Program-made: the position numbers and the translations under genes
Shown here: in pieces, positions 5,232-8,527 of the stretch
Layout of the letters: each line of letters begins with the position of its first letter
Numbering within the stretch: position 1 is the stretch's first letter
The notes under the pieces: generated by a model
Database searches by the model: none
What the model saw: the letters and a program-made list of their open reading frames with translations, nothing else
Told to the model about the DNA's origin: nothing
Source: Candidatus Aminicenantota bacterium
Lineage (GTDB): Bacteria > Acidobacteriota > UBA4820 > DSQY01
DNA length: 8,527 nt
Direction of reading: 5' to 3'
NCBI GenBank assembly: GCA_027365515.1
Contig: DAHXMK010000350.1
Location: 1-8,527 of the forward strand

Positions 5232-8200
5232 TTACGGCGACTTCTCCCATTTGACGGCGTCGGCTATCACGACGAAGCCCGAAGGCTCTCCGTCGTCCAG
5301 CGTGACGGTGTAGCCATGGCGAGCATCCAGCCACCGATTGCCCAAGAGCACCCACGAGCCGCCGTTCGCCTGCTGATTCACTGTGTATAACGCGCTCCCC
5401 CCGGCGTGCGTAACCGTGAAGCGGGCGGCGGCTGAACGATTGGCGCCCGACGGATAATAGACGTAGACGTTGTAAGAGCCGGACTCCTCCGGTGTGAAGG
5501 ACCATACCGCCGTGTTGGCTCCGGTACCGCCGGTAGAAATGAAGCGGTAATCCGAGCCGTAGTGGCCGGCCGTCGTCGTGCCGGTTGACCACGATCCCGT
5601 GAACGACGCCTGAGGATTGTCAACGATGGCATCAGCAGATGGACTCCACATGACCGCGTCGGCGACGGCGTAGTATCCGGCCGGCTCCGCGTCATCGAGG
5701 ACGACTGAATAGCTCTGGCCCGAGGTGAATGGGAAGGTCGCAACAGGAAGCCATGCCCCGCCGTTGACCTGCTGGTTGACGGTGAAGAGCTGGGAGCCGG
5801 CGTCCGAGGCTGTCGTGAAGCGGGACTCGGACGAGCGGTTGCTGGCGGCCGGGTAGTAGAGGGCAACTTCGTAGGTGGCGCTCTTTCTTGGCCAGAAGCT
5901 CCACGTGGCGGTATTTGTCCCCGTTCCTCCAGTGGCGACGTACCTGTAATCGGCGCCGTAGTGGCCTGACTGGCTCGTGCCGGTGAGCCACGAGCCGGCG
6001 AAAGAGGCGCCAGGGTTGTCAACAACCACCGGGTCGCCGAGGTCCCTGTTTCCGGCGGCGTCAACCGAATGGATGTAATAGAAAATGCATGAGGCCGGAG
6101 TTGGAATGGAGGAGTCCGGGTATGAGTTCTGGGCGACGTTCGAGGCCAGGCACGTGAAAACGGCCAGCGGGCTCGGAGCGGTCCAAACCTCGTAATGGCC
6201 CATCGTTTCCACGTTTCCGAGCCTGTCCGTGGCGACCACATCCCACTCCCACTGGCCGAGCGAAGCGTTCCACTTGAGGTTTTGCACCGGAGAAGGGCTC
6301 GTCGTGTCGCCGGGCTGGGAAGCGAACGAGACCGTCAGGGTGTACTGTCCCGGATACTGGGTGCCGGTCGAAGAGGTCCAGGTGTCAACGACGATAGTGT
6401 AAGCGCCCGGCTGCACCAAAGAAGAGAGCGACGAGTCGCCCCGCGTGATGCAGGCCGACGGACTGCACGACGAGAGAAGGTAGACGTCGGGGTCGCCGGT
6501 CGTCCCAGTGAGTGAGGCCGAGAGCGTTCCCGGTGAATCGAGGGAGAGCTGATAGACGACCTCCGGGCCGGCTTCGGAGCCAGAGGCTATCCCGCACGAG
6601 TAGTTGTCCATGCTGGCCTGCTTCCCAACCGTCGTATTGTTGTCGGTGTAGGGGAGGGCTGGAATCGTGATTGGATTGGCGCAGGTGCCGGTGGCGGGCG
6701 CCGAGCAGGGAGGCTCGGCGGCGGCGACGGAATAATGGTCCTCGATCCCCTTGGCGATCGCGCCGGCGATCAAGCAGCGGCGGGCGTCGGTGTAGAGAAG
6801 CTGCTCTTCTCCAGCGTTGTCTATGAAAGACGATTCGCTCAGCATCGCCGGCATCGAAGTGTCCCTGACCATCGCGAAGTTGTCGCCGTGCACGCCATAA
6901 ATCCCGCAGTTGGTGGAGACGACGCCGATGCTCAACGCGGCGTCGAGCCTCAGGGCGGTCTTTGCCGCCATGTCTTTTGACGTGGCGCTGGCGGGACAGG
7001 TGTTGGTGCCGTCGTCATAGATGTGGACGCCCGTGTAATTCGCGCCGCAATTTCCGCACGCGTTGTAATGGCACGACTCGGAGCGGTCCACGGGAATGCT
7101 GTTCAGATAATTGGTGCGCGCCGCCAAGGTCACGTCAACATCGGTGGTCCGCGTCATGTAAACCGATGCGCCGCGCGCTTGCAGGGCGTCCCTCAGCATG
7201 AGGGATGTCGCGAGGTTGACGTCTTTCTCCTTGAGCCCGGTTGGCCCGACCGCCCCGGAATCGCTCCCGCCGTGGCCCGGGTCAACTCCAATTTTGACGC
7301 CCGTCAGATCGGCCGGGGCCGTCTGGAACTTCGAGGCCAGCGCGTCCCAGATCGTTGTGTCGCTCTTGTCGTAATTGAGCGCCCATATTCCGGTGCCGCC
7401 CAACCCCTGGCTGTTGACGAGGTCCCACTTCAATCCCAGGCTCTGCGCGTCGTCGTAAAAGCATTGGTACGGCCCGGAGGAATTGACGTAATAGGGAACC
7501 TCTCCATTTGAATCCCACTGGCGCCCGTACGTGGCGGCGCTCGCTTTTGCCGCGTCGTAGGTCTTCGAAGAGCCGCTGCCCGTTGTGGACGAAGGAACGG
7601 TCGTTGACAAGGTCGGCCACTGGTAGCCGTAATAGGGGACCCCCAGTATGAACTTCGAAGCGTTGGAATATCCGCCGTAGGTGATGTAGTCGTTCACCGT
7701 CCAGGTCACGCTGTAGCTCCCCCACGTGGAAGAAGAGGCGAGCGGCGCGCACGGCCCGGCGGTGGAAGAGCCACTCCAGTAGTAGTCGTAACCCATGATG
7801 AAAAGCCCGTCGCAGTTGAGGGCGAGCTGGTCGTAGTCGAAGGCCCCGGACCAGTCCACGGCCGGTGTATCCACGCTCACGTGGCTGCCGGGGATGGCCG
7901 AATGGAAAGCGCTCGACAGAGCCGTCATGAAGGTGACGAGGTTGGCCTTCTGCGACGAGGCCATTCCCTCGAAATCTATGTTGACGCCGTCCCCGCCTCC
8001 GGCCTCTACCGCGGCGAGCAGGTTGTTGACGGCGTTCTGCCGGTTGGTCGAGCTGCTCAGAAGAGCCGTTATGGAAGCCGAATCAAACAACGTGGCGGCG
8101 AGCGTCACCTTGACGCCGTTGGCGTGGGCGGTCGAGATCAAAGCCTGTGCGTATGAGCCCGAGGGCCATGCGTAGCCACCGCTCTGATTGGTCAGCGATC

Positions 8201-8527
8201 CGTCGGAGTTGACCCCGACGGAAAAATAGGCGGCGTGCGTCAGCAAGTTCCAGTGGACGTGGCTCAAGTCGGAAACGACCCAGTAAGGCATGAAGCCGTA
8301 AACCGTCTTGGTGAGCGATTGCGTCCGCGAGGGAACGTTGCACAAGCCGGCGGCCCCGGGCTTGACCGCATACGCGAGCGGGTAGGACGGCTGCGGCGGC
8401 AGAACCGCCGTTCGGTGGGCCTCCCACTCCAATTGGTTGATGGACTTGTGGGGCGGCATGAAGCCGGGAGGGATGCCGGGCGGCGGCGTCGTGGCGCGCA
8501 GCGCCGGCCATGCGGCGAGAACAGCCA
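5232..8527 (-). CDS. Secreted bifunctional peptidoglycan hydrolase: GH18 + Amidase_3 + PPC-like + Fn3-like + two golvesin-C-like domains (5' end outside window)
   Basis: At least 1097 residues, reading leftward from 8525. Numbering here counts the internal ATG at 8459 as residue 1. Upstream of it the frame stays open and encodes AVLAAWPALRATTPPPG, the end of a signal peptide, so the true start lies beyond the edge. Domain 1 (about 50-380) is a GH18 glycosidase: VYGFMPYW, catalytic motif DGVNIDFE at 157-164 (acid E164), GYDYYW at 223-228 and GIWALNYD near 357. Domain 2 (about 386-577) is a zinc N-acetylmuramoyl-L-alanine amidase: DPGHGGSDSGA (H396), E411, H464 in SCHYNA, and catalytic E542 in SESSFIDN. 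Then come a PPC-like beta domain (about 594-712), an Fn3-like segment (about 720-810), and two related golvesin-C-like domains (813-940, 946-1073). Both enzyme sites look intact. It probably cuts both glycan strands and stem-peptide amide bonds of peptidoglycan outside the cytoplasm. The exact GH18 bond specificity is not readable from sequence. Confidence 0.92.
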   Translation of the reverse strand, partial: AVLAAWPALRATTPPPGIPPGFMPPHKSINQLEWEAHRTAVLPPQPSYPLAYAVKPGAAGLCNVPSRTQSLTKTVYGFMPYWVVSDLSHVHWNLLTHAAYFSVGVNSDGSLTNQSGGYAWPSGSYAQALISTAHANGVKVTLAATLFDSASITALLSSSTNRQNAVNNLLAAVEAGGGDGVNIDFEGMASSQKANLVTFMTALSSAFHSAIPGSHVSVDTPAVDWSGAFDYDQLALNCDGLFIMGYDYYWSGSSTAGPCAPLASSSTWGSYSVTWTVNDYITYGGYSNASKFILGVPYYGYQWPTLSTTVPSSTTGSGSSKTYDAAKASAATYGRQWDSNGEVPYYVNSSGPYQCFYDDAQSLGLKWDLVNSQGLGGTGIWALNYDKSDTTIWDALASKFQTAPADLTGVKIGVDPGHGGSDSGAVGPTGLKEKDVNLATSLMLRDALQARGASVYMTRTTDVDVTLAARTNYLNSIPVDRSESCHYNACGNCGANYTGVHIYDDGTNTCPASATSKDMAAKTALRLDAALSIGVVSTNCGIYGVHGDNFAMVRDTSMPAMLSESSFIDNAGEEQLLYTDARRCLIAGAIAKGIEDHYSVAAAEPPCSAPATGTCANPITIPALPYTDNNTTVGKQASMDNYSCGIASGSEAGPEVVYQLSLDSPGTLSASLTGTTGDPDVYLLSSCSPSACITRGDSSLSSLVQPGAYTIVVDTWTSSTGTQYPGQYTLTVSFASQPGDTTSPSPVQNLKWNASLGQWEWDVVATDRLGNVETMGHYEVWTAPSPLAVFTCLASNVAQNSYPDSSIPTPASCIFYYIHSVDAAGNRDLGDPVVVDNPGASFAGSWLTGTSQSGHYGADYRYVATGGTGTNTATWSFWPRKSATYEVALYYPAASNRSSESRFTTASDAGSQLFTVNQQVNGGAWLPVATFPFTSGQSYSVVLDDAEPAGYYAVADAVMWSPSADAIVDNPQASFTGSWSTGTTTAGHYGSDYRFISTGGTGANTAVWSFTPEESGSYNVYVYYPSGANRSAAARFTVTHAGGSALYTVNQQANGGSWVLLGNRWLDARHGYTVTLDDGEPSGFVVIADAVKWEKSP
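5241..6023 (-). repeat. Tandem golvesin-C-like domain duplication within the hydrolase
   Basis: Two colinear units of 128 residues each (bases 5640-6023 and 5241-5624) begin VDNP-ASF-GSW and end ADAV-W. By hand count they share roughly 55-60% identical residues with no gaps. Shared blocks include GHYG-DYR, TGGTG-NTA-WSF, NRS, TVNQQ-NGG-W and LDD-EP-G. The pattern matches golvesin/xanthan-lyase C-terminal-like domains, which are thought to bind carbohydrate or mediate surface attachment. The DNA has diverged enough that this is an old duplication, not a recent one. Confidence 0.85.

Noticed and set aside
5378..6241. 287-codon minus-strand frame inside the hydrolase gene
   Set aside because: Same strand but a different frame from the golvesin-C-like and Fn3-like domains. 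The translation is Arg/Pro/Thr-rich with no domain match.

Overview
This is a GC-rich window (roughly 60-65% G+C by eye). It comes from a bacterium with an outer membrane: there is a TonB-dependent receptor, a periplasmic lytic transglycosylase and several Sec-type signal peptides. I cannot place it below that level. The secreted multidomain peptidoglycan hydrolase and GC-rich codon use would fit Acidobacteriota, Myxococcota or similar phyla, but that is only an impression.

Layout. Bases 1-2901 (+ strand) hold a tightly packed run of genes. First is the C-terminal part of an SLT-type lytic transglycosylase, cut by the left edge. A possible 20-residue mini-ORF follows, linking the transglycosylase stop to the next start. 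Then come a YhcC/TIGR01212-type radical SAM protein, a secreted protein that may have a LolA/RseB-like fold, and a small secreted protein with an Ig/Fn3-like beta domain. Every junction is a stop/start overlap (TGATG, ATGA, ATGA, then an 11-nt overlap at a TTG start), so this looks like one translationally coupled operon. Bases 2902-3073 form a leader with an A/T-rich patch resembling two Fur-box hexamers and a 9-bp GC-rich hairpin. Bases 3074-5185 (+) encode a complete TonB-dependent outer-membrane receptor, followed by a strong hairpin terminator.

Bases 5232-8527 (- strand, convergent) are filled by one very large secreted enzyme that runs off the right edge. In order it contains the tail of a signal peptide, a GH18 glycosidase domain, a zinc N-acetylmuramoyl-L-alanine amidase (Amidase_3), a PPC-like beta domain, an Fn3-like segment and two tandem golvesin-C-like domains. 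Its apparent ATG at 8459 is internal: the open frame continues to the edge and encodes signal-peptide-like sequence.

How the genes may work together. Two genes act on peptidoglycan (the transglycosylase and the GH18-amidase fusion), one at each end. The middle holds an outer-membrane uptake receptor preceded by two uncharacterised exported proteins. The most distinctive items are the GH18-amidase fusion with its cysteine-rich amidase site, the uncharacterised exported pair next to the TonB receptor, and the candidate iron-responsive leader. I see no mobile element, CRISPR array, tRNA or rRNA.
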